64,000 nucleotides of DNA. It comes from Actinomyces culturomici (lineage in GTDB: Bacteria; Actinomycetota; Actinomycetes; Actinomycetales; Actinomycetaceae). The notes beneath the pieces were generated by a model, which was not told the DNA's origin, searched no databases, and saw nothing but the letters and a program-made list of their open reading frames with translations. Shown here piece after piece: positions 34,368-42,293 of this stretch (position 1 is its first letter; every line of letters begins with the position of its first letter). Position numbers and translations under genes: made by a program. Where the stretch lies: positions 1,078,496 through 1,142,495 of the forward strand of contig NZ_LS991316.1 of assembly GCF_900499005.1 (NCBI RefSeq). Direction: 5' to 3'.

Positions 34368-34759
34368 CGCAGGTCGCCGGCCAGAACAGCGGCGACGGTC
34401 TCCTGGAGGACGACCGGGTCGAGCGGATCGGGGATCGCGGCCGCGCCGCCGGCCCATGTGGCGAGCCAGTCGTCCTGCTGGCGGGCCGTGAGGAAAACGA
34501 TCGGCGGGACGTCCCCGATCGTGTTCTTCAGCTCCTGGGCGAGGGACATGCCGCCCTCCTTCGTCGTCTCGGCGTCGAGGACGAGAAGGTCGAAGTCGGT
34601 CGACTCGACGAGTTCCTTCGCGCCGAAGGGCGTCGCCGCCTCCGACCACTCGATCTTCGGGGAGTCCTTCGACGCGCGGACGCCGACTCCGTCGATGACG
34701 GCCCTGCGCTTGTCGACGTCGGCGCTGAAGACGAGGACGCGGGCGGTGTTCTCACTCAC
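34364..34759 (-). CDS. Stand-alone atypical response-regulator receiver domain
   Basis: A 131-residue receiver (CheY-like) domain with no output domain. VLVFSADVDKRRAVIDG forms strand 1 and the acidic region. FDLLVLDAETTKEGG carries the likely phospho-acceptor Asp. VPPIVFLTARQQDDW holds the switch Thr. The conserved Lys before Pro-Phe/Leu-Asp is Asp here (AIPDPLDPVVL), and the usual acidic pair near the N-terminus is reduced. Phosphotransfer is therefore doubtful. The GTG at 34759 has AGGAG 8 nt upstream; a TACAAT -10 box lies at 34812-34817. It overlaps trpD by 4 nt, so the two are translated together. Confidence 0.8.
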   Translation of the reverse strand: MSENTARVLVFSADVDKRRAVIDGVGVRASKDSPKIEWSEAATPFGAKELVESTDFDLLVLDAETTKEGGMSLAQELKNTIGDVPPIVFLTARQQDDWLATWAGGAAAIPDPLDPVVLQETVAAVLAGDLR

Positions 34760-34811
34760 TGCATTCACTCCTGTGAACTGGACGAAAAGGGGCCGATCGA
34801 CGACCGCGCCC

Positions 34812-34817
34812 ATTGTA
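34812..34817 (-). promoter_or_regulatory. -10 box for the receiver-trpD transcript
   Basis: TACAAT on the minus strand lies 52 nt before the receiver gene start, next to the terminator of the FKBP gene. Confidence 0.5.
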
Positions 34818-34821
34818 CGCA

Positions 34822-34859
34822 CGCGCGGGCGGTCCGCCCGGCGGCGGACCGCCCGCGCG
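34822..34859 (-). terminator. Terminator of the FKBP lipoprotein gene
   Basis: CGCGCGGGCGGTCCGCC (34822-34838) pairs perfectly with 34843-34859 around a 4-nt loop, 22 nt past the stop codon. Confidence 0.75.
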
Positions 34860-34881
34860 ACGGTCGAATCGGGGGCCGAGC

Positions 34882-35862
34882 CTACTCGGTCTTCATCACT
34901 CCGACGATGTCCATGACGATGACCGTCGGGGTCGTCGAGGTCGAGGTCGACCCGGATTGGGCGGCCGAGGCTGCTCCGACGACGAAGACGATGCGGTCCC
35001 CGACCTTGGCGCCCGCGAGGCCGAGCTGCTTCGCCGAGACGGCGAGTGGCTTGCCCGCCCACGAGGACGATGCGGAGGTCGCCTGCCCGAAGGGGGCGCC
35101 GACGCCGCGGTAGAGGACGTAGTCGGACTCGCCGACGGTCTGCCCGGTGCCGGAGACGATCGTCGTCTGGGAGTTCGCGGTCGGGGCGGTCGCGCCGTCC
35201 GCGAAACTCAGCGTCGGTTCGACGCCCGGATCGCCGGTGACCGTGACGCCGTCGGGCAGCGCGTTCCCCGTCGCCGTCCCCTGCGTGAGGGCGTTCTCGT
35301 CGATCGCGACGTTCGAGGTCGAGTCGAGGACGTCGACGACGAAGACGAGCGTCGAACCGGCGGGGATCGAGCCGGTGGCGGTGTCCCCGTAGCCCCACTT
35401 CGGCGGGATGACGATCTCGACGCGGTCGCCGACCTTCTGGCCCTCGAGGCCGTAGGTCCAGCCGGGGATCACCTGGCCGAGGGAGAACGCGATGGGGCTG
35501 CCGGACTCGAAGGACGACTCGACCTTCGTGCCGTCCCACAGGACGAGCTCGTAATTCACGAGGACCGTGTCGGAGGTCGTGAGGGCCGCGCCGGACCCCT
35601 CGGCGAGCGTCTTCACCGAAACCTGAGTCGGCGCGTCGCCCGATCCTGCCGAGATCTCGGGATCCTCGCCGAAACCACCGGCGACCTTCGGGAAGTTCGC
35701 CTTGCCGGTGCGATCGACCTCGGGGACCGAGGAACCGGACTCGGACGAGGCGGACTGCGAGGACTGCGCCGACTGCGCAGAGTCGGAGCCGCAGGCCGCG
35801 AGGGACAGGGACAGTGCGAGGGCGAGGGCCGCGGCCGCCGCCTTGTGAAGGGGATTCGTCAT
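34882..35862 (-). CDS. FKBP-type peptidyl-prolyl isomerase lipoprotein
   Basis: A 326-residue exported lipoprotein. The signal peptide ends in the lipobox LAAC (Cys24). A Ser/Gln-rich linker (about 25-50) follows. Residues about 75-180 are an FKBP domain (VLVNYELVLWDGTKVESSFESGSPIAFSLGQVIPGWTYGLEGQKVGDRVEIVIPPKWGYG) that would isomerise Xaa-Pro bonds in proteins folding outside the membrane. The second half (about 195-326) repeats the pattern weakly (VGDRIVFVVGA...) and looks like a second, degenerate FKBP-like unit without the active-site residues. It lies 4 nt after erpA. Confidence 0.9.
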   Translation of the reverse strand: MTNPLHKAAAAALALALSLSLAACGSDSAQSAQSSQSASSESGSSVPEVDRTGKANFPKVAGGFGEDPEISAGSGDAPTQVSVKTLAEGSGAALTTSDTVLVNYELVLWDGTKVESSFESGSPIAFSLGQVIPGWTYGLEGQKVGDRVEIVIPPKWGYGDTATGSIPAGSTLVFVVDVLDSTSNVAIDENALTQGTATGNALPDGVTVTGDPGVEPTLSFADGATAPTANSQTTIVSGTGQTVGESDYVLYRGVGAPFGQATSASSSWAGKPLAVSAKQLGLAGAKVGDRIVFVVGAASAAQSGSTSTSTTPTVIVMDIVGVMKTE

Positions 35863-35866
35863 CGGC

Positions 35867-36220
35867 TCAGTGGAAGGACTCTCCGCAGGCGCAGGTGTTC
35901 TGCGCGTTGGGGTTGTCGATCGTGAAGCCCTGGCGCTCGATGGAGTCGGCGAAGTCGATGGTCGCGCCGTTGAGGTACGGCACGGACATGCGGTCGACGA
36001 CGACCTCGACGCCGTCGAAGTCGCGAACGGCGTCCCCGTCGAGGAGGCGGTCGTCGAAGTAGAGCTGGTAGATGAGGCCGGAGCAACCGCCGGGCTGGAC
36101 GGCGATCCGCAGGCGCAGGTCGTCGCGGCCCTCCTGGGCGAGAAGGCTCTTCACCTTCGCGGCGGCAACGTCCGTGAGGACGACCTCGTGGGCGGGTGCT
36201 TCGATGCCGGTGTCGGACAT
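35867..36220 (-). CDS. erpA: Iron-sulfur cluster carrier/insertion protein (ErpA, A-type)
   Basis: A-type carriers deliver Fe-S clusters to target enzymes. The 117-residue protein has the three invariant cysteines, Cys46 in PGGCSGLIYQL and Cys110/Cys112 in the C-terminal NTCACGESF, plus the typical LTDVAAAKVKSLLAQEG and YLNGATIDFADS segments. GGAG lies 4 nt before the ATG. The FKBP gene follows after 4 nt, so the two are probably co-transcribed. Confidence 0.95.
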   Translation of the reverse strand: MSDTGIEAPAHEVVLTDVAAAKVKSLLAQEGRDDLRLRIAVQPGGCSGLIYQLYFDDRLLDGDAVRDFDGVEVVVDRMSVPYLNGATIDFADSIERQGFTIDNPNAQNTCACGESFH

Positions 36221-36333
36221 GGCGCTCCAATCTCGGGAAGTCTCGATACCCCTTCAGGGTACGCACGCGCGGACGCGGTCGCCACGCGGGTCCGGCGCGG
36301 CGGGGTCGGGGTGAGGGACGCCACGGCGCCGCC

Positions 36334-37314
36334 TCAGCGCGTCCAGGTCCTCGCGATGCGCGCCCCGGCCTCCGCGAGGCCGATCCTCCCCTCGGTGAGG
36401 AACTGCCCGTGAAGGCCCCACTCGGCGCGCTCGTGGCCCGAGAGCGAGGAGTCGACGCCGAGTCCGACGACCGGAAGCGCGAAAGCGGCGGCCGTCTCGG
36501 TGACGACGTCGAGCAGGGCGTCCGCGAGGTGCGGGGAGTGGAGCGCGGGTTCGAGGACGACGACGAGGTCGGCGCGCTCCATCCGCGCGTCGAGGTCGAG
36601 GGCGGCGCGCAGGAAGTTCCCGGTCGGCACGATGCGCCCGCCGATCGCGGCGATCATCGCGGCGGCTCCTCCGGCGGCCCCAGATCCGGGCGCGCGGCCC
36701 GGAGCGTCAGCATCGGCCGACGAGCCTCCCGCGAGCGGAAGGGGCGACCGCGCGGGCACGGCGAGGACGCGCGAGAGCAGCGCGGTGAGCGCGCGATCCT
36801 GCGTCGTGCGCGCCTCGAGGTCGACGCCGAGGGCGAGAACGGAATTGAGACCGAGGAGGGGCCGAGCGGTCGAGGCGGCGGCGATGAGGTCGCGACCGCC
36901 GAGGATCTCGCGCCCGGCGGCGATCGCCCGCGGCAGCGTCTCCTCGAGCTTCTCGGACGCGAGGTCGACTCCGGCGAAGGCGGAGAGGAAGCCGAGCCCG
37001 CAGTCGACGTCGATCGCGTGGCCGCCCTCGACGACGGGGACGAGCCCGGCGTCGAGCGCCTCGCGCGCGGCGGCACCTGCGGTCGCCGTCGAGGCCTCCT
37101 CGATGCCGACAACGACGGGCGCGTAGGGGTGCTCCCCCGTGCTCGACAGCGCATCGACGAGGGCGGGGCCGGGGCCGAAGGGGACGAGGTCGATCCCCCA
37201 CTCGGGCCGCACCGAGGCGAAGCCCTCCCCGACCGTCGCGAGCGCCGCGAGGGCCGAGGGGGAGGCGGGCTCGCCGCCGGCCCAATGGCCGGCGGCGAGG
37301 ACGCGGGGACTCAC
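36334..37314 (-). CDS. Divergent glycerate-kinase-like protein
   Basis: A 326-residue protein that recalls type I glycerate kinases (GlxK fold). The C-terminal half shows GSGAAGGAAAMIAAIGGRIVPTGNFLRAALDLDARMERADLVVVLEPALHSPHLADALLDVVTETAAAFALPVVGLGV, laid out like the family segment that ends in an E-G-R-D substrate loop. The classic N-terminal PDSFKG and GGSATNDGG motifs are absent, so activity is uncertain. The GTG start overlaps the M20 peptidase stop (GTGA). No signal peptide is seen. Confidence is good for the gene and moderate for the family. Confidence 0.7.
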   Translation of the reverse strand: MSPRVLAAGHWAGGEPASPSALAALATVGEGFASVRPEWGIDLVPFGPGPALVDALSSTGEHPYAPVVVGIEEASTATAGAAAREALDAGLVPVVEGGHAIDVDCGLGFLSAFAGVDLASEKLEETLPRAIAAGREILGGRDLIAAASTARPLLGLNSVLALGVDLEARTTQDRALTALLSRVLAVPARSPLPLAGGSSADADAPGRAPGSGAAGGAAAMIAAIGGRIVPTGNFLRAALDLDARMERADLVVVLEPALHSPHLADALLDVVTETAAAFALPVVGLGVDSSLSGHERAEWGLHGQFLTEGRIGLAEAGARIARTWTR

Positions 37315-38687
37315 AGGCGCGGGAGGCGCGTGAGGAGGAGGGCCTCGGCGAGGATCGCCGCGCGCAGGTCGGGGATCGACTGCGACTCGTCCTCGGAGTG
37401 GGCGTTCGTCAGCGGGTCCTCGACGCCGGTGACGACGACCTGCGCATCGGGGAAGAGGCGCTGGAAGTCCGAGATGAAGGGGATCGAGCCGCCCACGCCG
37501 ATGTTCACGGACTTCACGCCCCACGCCTCGGTGAGGACCTCGTGGAGGAGCGCGGTGACCGGGGAGTCCATGTCCGCCTGGTAGCCGGGGCCGTACTCGT
37601 TCGGGGTGACCTCGACGCGAGCGCCGAAGGGCGCGTGCGATTCGAGGTGGGCGACGAGCCGGTCCATCGCCTCGCGCGGGTCGACGCCGGGGACGACGCG
37701 CATGGAGAGCTTGAAGCGGGTGTGCGGGGCGATCGTGTTCGAGGCGTTCGCGACGGGGCGCGCGTCGAAGCCGGTGACGGACACCGAGGGCTTCGTCCAC
37801 GTGCGGGCGGCGAGATCGCCGGTGCCGACGAGCTCGACGCCGTCGAGGAGGCCGGCGGCGGCGCGGAACTCGTCCTCGGGCCACACGACGTCGGCGGTGT
37901 CGGAACCGCCGAGGCCCTCGATCGCGAGGTCTCCGGCCTCGTCGTACATCGACGAGATGAGCATGGCCGCGCAGGTCACCGAGTCGAGCATCGGGCCGCC
38001 GAACATGCCGGAGTGGACGGCGTGGTCGGCGACGGTGACGTCGACGGTCGCGACGCAGTTGCCTCGCAGGGACGAGGTGACGGCGGGCTCGCCGGCCTTC
38101 CAGTTGTCGGAGTCGGCGACGACGATGACGTCGGCCTTGAGCTTCTCCTCGTAGGTCTCGAGGAAGGAGGTGAAGGAGGGGCTACCGAGCTCCTCCTCGC
38201 CCTCGACGAAGACGACGACGTTGACGGGGAGGTCCGCGCCGAGGAGGCGGAGCGCCCCGAGGTGGACGACGATGCCGGCGCCGTCGTCGGACGAGCCGCG
38301 CCCGTAGATGCGGTCGCCCTTGACCTCGGCGACGAAGGGGTCGGTCGACCAGCGGGAGACGTCGCCGGTCGGCTGGACGTCGTGGTGGGCGTAGAGGAGG
38401 ACGGTCGGCGCGCCTTCGACGCGGGGGCTGCGCGCGACGATCGCGGGCTTGCCCTCGACGCCCTCGGGCGTCGTCGCCCGGAGGATCTCGGCCTCGAGGC
38501 CGGCCGCCGCGAAGCGGTCGCGAACGTGCGCGGCGGACGCCTCGAGGTCGTCCTGGTGCGCGGGGTCGGAGGAGACCGACGGAATCGCGACGATCGCGCG
38601 GAGCTCGTCGAGGAGCGCATCGAAGGAGGTGCCGAGTCGCTCATCGAGGTCGGCGCGGGTGAGGATGGAGTTCGTGTTCTCGGACAT
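37311..38687 (-). CDS. M20-family dipeptidase (zinc)
   Basis: A 458-residue cytosolic metallopeptidase of the M20 dipeptidase/CNDP branch. It shows the catalytic LLYAHHDVQPTGD (zinc His), YGRGSSDDGAG (bridging Asp), FVEGEEELGSPSF (Glu-Glu) and a lid domain (about 205-320) with AVHSGMFGG. The C-terminal zinc His is in TNAHSEDES. It degrades dipeptides or related amides taken up by the cell. AGGGTA at 38695-38700, read as TACCCT on the minus strand, ends 7 nt before the ATG, so the message is probably leaderless. The glycerate-kinase-like gene overlaps its 3' end. Confidence 0.92.
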   Translation of the reverse strand: MSENTNSILTRADLDERLGTSFDALLDELRAIVAIPSVSSDPAHQDDLEASAAHVRDRFAAAGLEAEILRATTPEGVEGKPAIVARSPRVEGAPTVLLYAHHDVQPTGDVSRWSTDPFVAEVKGDRIYGRGSSDDGAGIVVHLGALRLLGADLPVNVVVFVEGEEELGSPSFTSFLETYEEKLKADVIVVADSDNWKAGEPAVTSSLRGNCVATVDVTVADHAVHSGMFGGPMLDSVTCAAMLISSMYDEAGDLAIEGLGGSDTADVVWPEDEFRAAAGLLDGVELVGTGDLAARTWTKPSVSVTGFDARPVANASNTIAPHTRFKLSMRVVPGVDPREAMDRLVAHLESHAPFGARVEVTPNEYGPGYQADMDSPVTALLHEVLTEAWGVKSVNIGVGGSIPFISDFQRLFPDAQVVVTGVEDPLTNAHSEDESQSIPDLRAAILAEALLLTRLPRL

Positions 38688-38694
38688 GTGCCCC

Positions 38695-38700
38695 AGGGTA
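38695..38700 (-). promoter_or_regulatory. Putative -10 box of the leaderless M20 gene
   Basis: TACCCT on the minus strand ends 7 nt before the ATG at 38687. Confidence 0.45.
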
Positions 38701-38781
38701 GTGGACCCGCGCGGGCCCGGGCGCCCCGATCGGCTACCCTATGGGGGTCATCCGCACACGAGAGGCACAAGGAGATCCCAG

Positions 38782-39378
38782 GTGTCCGATTCCGAGAAGG
38801 CCGACGACCGCACGGTCGGCAAGGGCCGCCCGACTCCGAGCCGCAAGGAGGCGCAGGCGCGCAACAGCCACCCGCTCGTGCCCGCGGACCGCAAGGAGGC
38901 CAAGCGCGAGGCCCGTCGCAAGCGCGACGAACGCTATCAGCGCGAGCAGATGGCCCTCGAGACCGGCGACGAACGCTACCTCCCGCTGCGCGACAAGGGA
39001 CGCGTCCGCCGTTTCGTCCGCGACTGGGTCGACGCCCGCTGGTCGTTCTCGGAGTTCCTCCTCCCGATCATGGTCCTTTTCCTCGTCCTCATGATGGCGG
39101 TCTCTCTCATCAAGTCGCTCCAGACAACCTACGGCGCGAACATCATGATCGCCGTGACCGGCGCCCTCTACCTCCTCTTCGCGATCTCGATCATCGAGGG
39201 GATCATCGTGTGGCAGCGCCTCAAGCGCCGGCTCGCCGAGCGCTACCCGAACGACGAGATCCCGCGCGGCACCTGGTACTACTGCTTCTCGCGGATGATC
39301 ATGGCGCGCCGCTGGCGCTCCCCCCGCCCGCTCGTCGCGCGCGGCGAGTTCCCGGGCGCCAAGCCCGAGAAGAAGTAG
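38782..39378 (+). CDS. DUF3043 membrane protein
   Basis: A 198-residue protein of the actinobacterial DUF3043 family, function unknown. The N-terminal 80 residues are highly charged (KGRPTPSRKEAQARNSHPLVPADRKEAKREARRKRDERYQREQMALETGDERYLP). Two transmembrane helices follow (about 93-113 and 124-145: FLLPIMVLFLVLMMAVSLI; IMIAVTGALYLLFAISIIEGI), then a basic tail ending in PKK. The GTG has AAGGAG 7 nt upstream, and TACCCT at 38735-38740 fits a -10 box giving a 40-nt leader. A hairpin at 39395-39424 follows the gene. Confidence 0.88.
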   Translation: MSDSEKADDRTVGKGRPTPSRKEAQARNSHPLVPADRKEAKREARRKRDERYQREQMALETGDERYLPLRDKGRVRRFVRDWVDARWSFSEFLLPIMVLFLVLMMAVSLIKSLQTTYGANIMIAVTGALYLLFAISIIEGIIVWQRLKRRLAERYPNDEIPRGTWYYCFSRMIMARRWRSPRPLVARGEFPGAKPEKK

Positions 39379-39394
39379 TCGGCCTCCGACGCCA

Positions 39395-39424
39395 CGGGGC
39401 GCTCCGCATCGGCGGGGCGCCCCG
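39395..39424 (+). terminator. Terminator-like hairpin after the DUF3043 gene
   Basis: CGGGGCGC (39395-39402) pairs with GCGCCCCG (39417-39424), and the interior CCGC/GCGG extends the fold. TTCGCGTTCTCC follows. It begins 17 nt past the stop. Confidence 0.6.
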
Positions 39425-39519
39425 TTCGCGTTCTCCGTCGTGCTCCCGCGTTCGGGCGCGCCGCGCGAGCGCCGTCCACAGGCGGCCCCCTCTCCCTCCC
39501 GTCGTCCACAGCCCACCCC

Positions 39520-39543
39520 CGCCCTCGTCGATCGACGAGGGCG
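39520..39543. repeat. Perfect 24-bp palindromic element (intergenic copy)
   Basis: CGCCCTCGTCGA is followed directly by its reverse complement. It lies 40 bp upstream of the gene at 39583. The same 24 bp recur at 58250-58273, and a variant occurs at 21413-21438. Confidence 0.75.
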
Positions 39544-39582
39544 CGATGTGGTCCCCTTGCGAGCGCAACGGAAGGAGACCCC

Positions 39583-40098
39583 ATGTCCATCGAAACCCCG
39601 TCCCGCGCGATCGCGTCCCTGTACGGGCCGTCGGGCTGGACCCGAACCGGCGGCGCCGCCGACCTGCTCGCCCCGCTCGTCTGCGAACCGCGCTTCACCC
39701 CGGACTTCGCCCGATTCGCGGGGGTCGGCGCGCTCGAGGCCAGCGCCCTTCTCGACCTGCTCCCCGCCGCGAACCTTCACGACCGCCAGAACAACGGGCC
39801 CGAACTGCGCGAACTTCTCGACGCGGCGCAGGACCGGGAGGGCGTCGAGCTCTCCGGGTACCTCATCGGTCCGCCCCGCTGGGACGAACGCGTGAGCGTC
39901 GACGGGATCCTCGTCCCCTTCGCCGACGACCTCCCCGTCGGCGCACTCGGCGACCCGCTCGTCTACGCGCACTGGCCCGCGGTCCGCGAGGCGCTCGGCC
40001 TCACGAGCGCGCGCGGCCTGCCCGACGAGTTCCACCCGGTCGCCGTCGACCCCGCCCAGGGGGCGCGGATGTGCGCCTGGTGGATCTGGTGGGACTGA
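39583..40098 (+). CDS. Hypothetical cytosolic protein (171 residues)
   Basis: A soluble 171-residue protein with no signal peptide or membrane segment. It is rich in Pro, Asp and Trp and ends in RMCAWWIWWD. The ATG has GGAAGGAG 5 nt upstream, a strong ribosome binding site, and codon use is like that of its neighbours, so I consider it a real gene. I recognise no family. It precedes pyrD by 18 nt on the same strand, but pyrD has its own -10 box at the end of this gene. Confidence 0.7.
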   Translation: MSIETPSRAIASLYGPSGWTRTGGAADLLAPLVCEPRFTPDFARFAGVGALEASALLDLLPAANLHDRQNNGPELRELLDAAQDREGVELSGYLIGPPRWDERVSVDGILVPFADDLPVGALGDPLVYAHWPAVREALGLTSARGLPDEFHPVAVDPAQGARMCAWWIWWD

Positions 40099-40104
40099 AC
40101 CGCC

Positions 40105-40110
40105 TACCCT
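40105..40110 (+). promoter_or_regulatory. Putative -10 box of leaderless pyrD
   Basis: TACCCT ends 6 nt before the ATG at 40117. Confidence 0.5.
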
Positions 40111-40116
40111 GGGAGC

Positions 40117-41175
40117 ATGATCCGCGCCGCGTACTCCTGGCTCTTCCGCGCCTTCATCCACAGGTCCGATCCGGAGGCGGCGCATCGCCTCGGCCTCGGC
40201 GCGATCGCGCTCGCTGGCCGCTTCGCGCCGACCCGGTGCCTCATGCGCGCCACCCTCGGGCACCTCGACGCACCGGACCCCGCGACGCTCCCCGAACGAC
40301 GAAGGGTGCGCATCGGAGAGCGGCTCGTGCCGGGCCGCCTCGGACTCGCCGCGGGCATGGACAAGGACGCGCGCGCCGTCCTCGGCCTCACCGCCCTCGG
40401 CTTCGGCTTCGTCGAAGTCGGAACGATCACGCCGAAGCCGCAGCCCGGCAACGACAGCCCCCGTCTCTGGCGCCTCATGGAGGACGAGGGCCTGCGCAAC
40501 CGCATGGGCTTCAACAACGAGGGCGCCGACGCCGCGGCCGCGCGCCTCAAGGAGCTCCGGTCCTCGAGGGCCGGTCGCGCCGCGATCGTCGGGGCGAACA
40601 TCGGGAAGAACAAGACGACGAGCGAGGCGGACGCCGCCGCCGACTACGAGTACTGCGCGCGACTCCTCGCCCCCTGGGTCGACTTCGTCGTCGTCAACGT
40701 CTCCTCCCCCAATACGCCGGGCCTACGCGACCTCCAGTCCGTCGACGCGCTCCGCCCGATCCTCGCTGCGGCCCGCCGCGGCTGCGAGGCATCCGTCGAG
40801 CGCGAGATGCCGCTCTTCGTGAAGATCGCCCCCGACCTCGACGACTCCGACATCGCCGCGATCGTCGACCTCACGAAGGAACTCGGGCTCGCCGGCGTCG
40901 TCGCGACGAACACGACGATCGACCACGGCCTCGGCGACGGCGGCGTGTCCGGCGCGCCCCTGCGCGACCGAGCCCTCGAGGTCGTCCGATTCGTCGCCGA
41001 GCGCCTCGACGACGACCAGATCCTCATCGGGACCGGCGGGATCTTCACCGAGGCCGACGCGCGGGCCATGCTCGATGCGGGCGCCGACCTCGTCGAGGCC
41101 TTCACCGCCTTCGTCTTCGAAGGGCCGTCATGGCCGGGCGAGGTCAACCGCGCGCTCGCGAGGGGCCGCGCGTGA
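40117..41175 (+). CDS. pyrD: Dihydroorotate dehydrogenase (quinone), class 2
   Basis: PyrD oxidises dihydroorotate to orotate and passes electrons to quinone at the membrane. The 352-residue protein has the class 2 N-terminal membrane-associated helices (MIRAAYSWLFRAFIHRSDPEAAHRLGL). It also shows LAAGMDKDARAV, FVEVGTITPKPQPGN, NRMGFNNEG, the catalytic Ser in VNVSSPNTPGLRDLQ, and FMN-binding GTGGIFTEADARAML. The stop overlaps the next gene by 4 nt (GTGA). Confidence 0.95.
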   Translation: MIRAAYSWLFRAFIHRSDPEAAHRLGLGAIALAGRFAPTRCLMRATLGHLDAPDPATLPERRRVRIGERLVPGRLGLAAGMDKDARAVLGLTALGFGFVEVGTITPKPQPGNDSPRLWRLMEDEGLRNRMGFNNEGADAAAARLKELRSSRAGRAAIVGANIGKNKTTSEADAAADYEYCARLLAPWVDFVVVNVSSPNTPGLRDLQSVDALRPILAAARRGCEASVEREMPLFVKIAPDLDDSDIAAIVDLTKELGLAGVVATNTTIDHGLGDGGVSGAPLRDRALEVVRFVAERLDDDQILIGTGGIFTEADARAMLDAGADLVEAFTAFVFEGPSWPGEVNRALARGRA

Positions 41176-42041
41176 TCATCCCCCTCGATACCGCCGACCT
41201 TTCCGCCGATCCGCGTCTCGCCGACTACACGGCGCTCAAGGACGTCACACTCCGCGCGAAGCTCGAACCCGAGCGCGGCCTCTACATGGCCGAGTCGACG
41301 AATGTCATCCTCCGCGCCCTCCAGATCGGACACCGGCCCCGATCCTTCCTCATGGCGCCCCGCTGGTACGAGCAGCTCGCGCCCCTCATCGAGGAGTCGA
41401 CGGGTGCCGCCGACGGCGGCGAGGTCCCGATCTTCATGGCCGAGGAGTCCCTCCTCGAGACGCTCACCGGCTTCCACCTCCACCGCGGGGCGCTCGCCGC
41501 GATGCAGCGGCCGATCCTCCCGCCGGTCGCCGAACTCCTCGCGACCGCACGAAACGGTGAGCCCGCCCGCAGGATCGTCGTCCTCGAGGACCTCGTCGAC
41601 CACACGAACGTCGGCGCCGCATTCCGCTCGGCTGCCGCCCTCGGCGTCGACGCCGTCCTCGTGACGCCGAGCTGCGCCGATCCGCTCTACCGGCGCTCCG
41701 TCCGCGTCTCCATGGGCACGGTGTTCCAGGTGCCGTGGACGAGGCTCGAGACGTGGCCGGCGATGGACGAGCTTCACGCGGCGGGATTCACCGTCGCCGC
41801 TCTCGCCCTTTCCGACGATTCGATCAGCCTCGACGACTTCATCGCCTCCACCGACTGCACGGCCCCGGGCGCGAAGGTCGCCCTCGTCATGGGCACCGAG
41901 GGCGACGGGCTCAAGCGGCGGACGATCGCCCAGTGCGATCGGGTCGTCCGCATCCCGATGTCCGGCGGAGTCGACTCGCTCAACGTCGCCGCGGCCTCGG
42001 CCGTCGTCTTCTGGGCGACGCGCGGGGTCGGTACCCACTGA
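41172..42041 (+). CDS. TrmH/SpoU-family RNA 2'-O-methyltransferase
   Basis: SpoU-class enzymes methylate ribose 2'-OH in tRNA or rRNA with SAM through a trefoil-knot fold. The 289-residue protein has an N-terminal RNA-binding part (about 1-115), then motif 1 (DHTNVGAAFRSAAALGVDAVL), motif 2 (LVMGTEGDGLKRRT) and motif 3 (IPMSGGVDSLNVAAASAVVFW). The target RNA cannot be told. It is translationally coupled to pyrD through the GTGA overlap and closed by the hairpin at 42045-42075. Confidence 0.92.
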   Translation: MIIPLDTADLSADPRLADYTALKDVTLRAKLEPERGLYMAESTNVILRALQIGHRPRSFLMAPRWYEQLAPLIEESTGAADGGEVPIFMAEESLLETLTGFHLHRGALAAMQRPILPPVAELLATARNGEPARRIVVLEDLVDHTNVGAAFRSAAALGVDAVLVTPSCADPLYRRSVRVSMGTVFQVPWTRLETWPAMDELHAAGFTVAALALSDDSISLDDFIASTDCTAPGAKVALVMGTEGDGLKRRTIAQCDRVVRIPMSGGVDSLNVAAASAVVFWATRGVGTH

Positions 42042-42044
42042 GAA

Positions 42045-42075
42045 GCGGCCGGCGATCCACTGGATCGCCGGCCGC
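42045..42075. terminator. Terminator between convergent methylase and MetS genes
   Basis: GCGGCCGGCGATCCA (42045-42059) pairs perfectly with 42061-42075. It may serve both strands. Confidence 0.75.
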
Positions 42076-42140
42076 CGCGTATTCAGGGCACCCGATGCGA
42101 GGACGCGCCGTTCTTCAGGGGCGGCGCGCCTCGCCGACGC

Positions 42141-42293
42141 TCATTCCCGATCGAGGAAATCGTCGTCGTAAAGGTGCTCGATCGCCTCGCCGTCGGGCTC
42201 GGGCAGGACCCGGAGCAGGACGACGGACGCGACGAGTCCGCCCCAGATGAGGACGATCGTCAGCAGCATCATGAAGACCGCGATGGCGCTCAC
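42141..42293 (-). CDS. metS: MetS-type small subunit of an NSS methionine/alanine importer
   Basis: A 50-residue membrane peptide: VSAIAVFMMLLTIVLIWGGLVASVVLLRVLPEPDGEAIEHLYDDDFLDRE, given here only as start and end motifs of one helix plus an acidic tail. In Corynebacterium the small subunit MetS is needed with MetP for methionine and alanine uptake. The GTG start (42293) overlaps the transporter stop (GTGA), so the two are translated together. It is short enough to be missed by routine gene calling. Confidence 0.85.
   Translation of the reverse strand: MSAIAVFMMLLTIVLIWGGLVASVVLLRVLPEPDGEAIEHLYDDDFLDRE

Noticed and set aside
37398-42041. Very long plus-strand open frame (about 1,500 codons) across several genes
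   Set aside because: It is a by-product of third-position GC bias. The translation is Arg/Asp/Gly-rich low complexity; only its last 289 codons (the SpoU-type methylase) are real.
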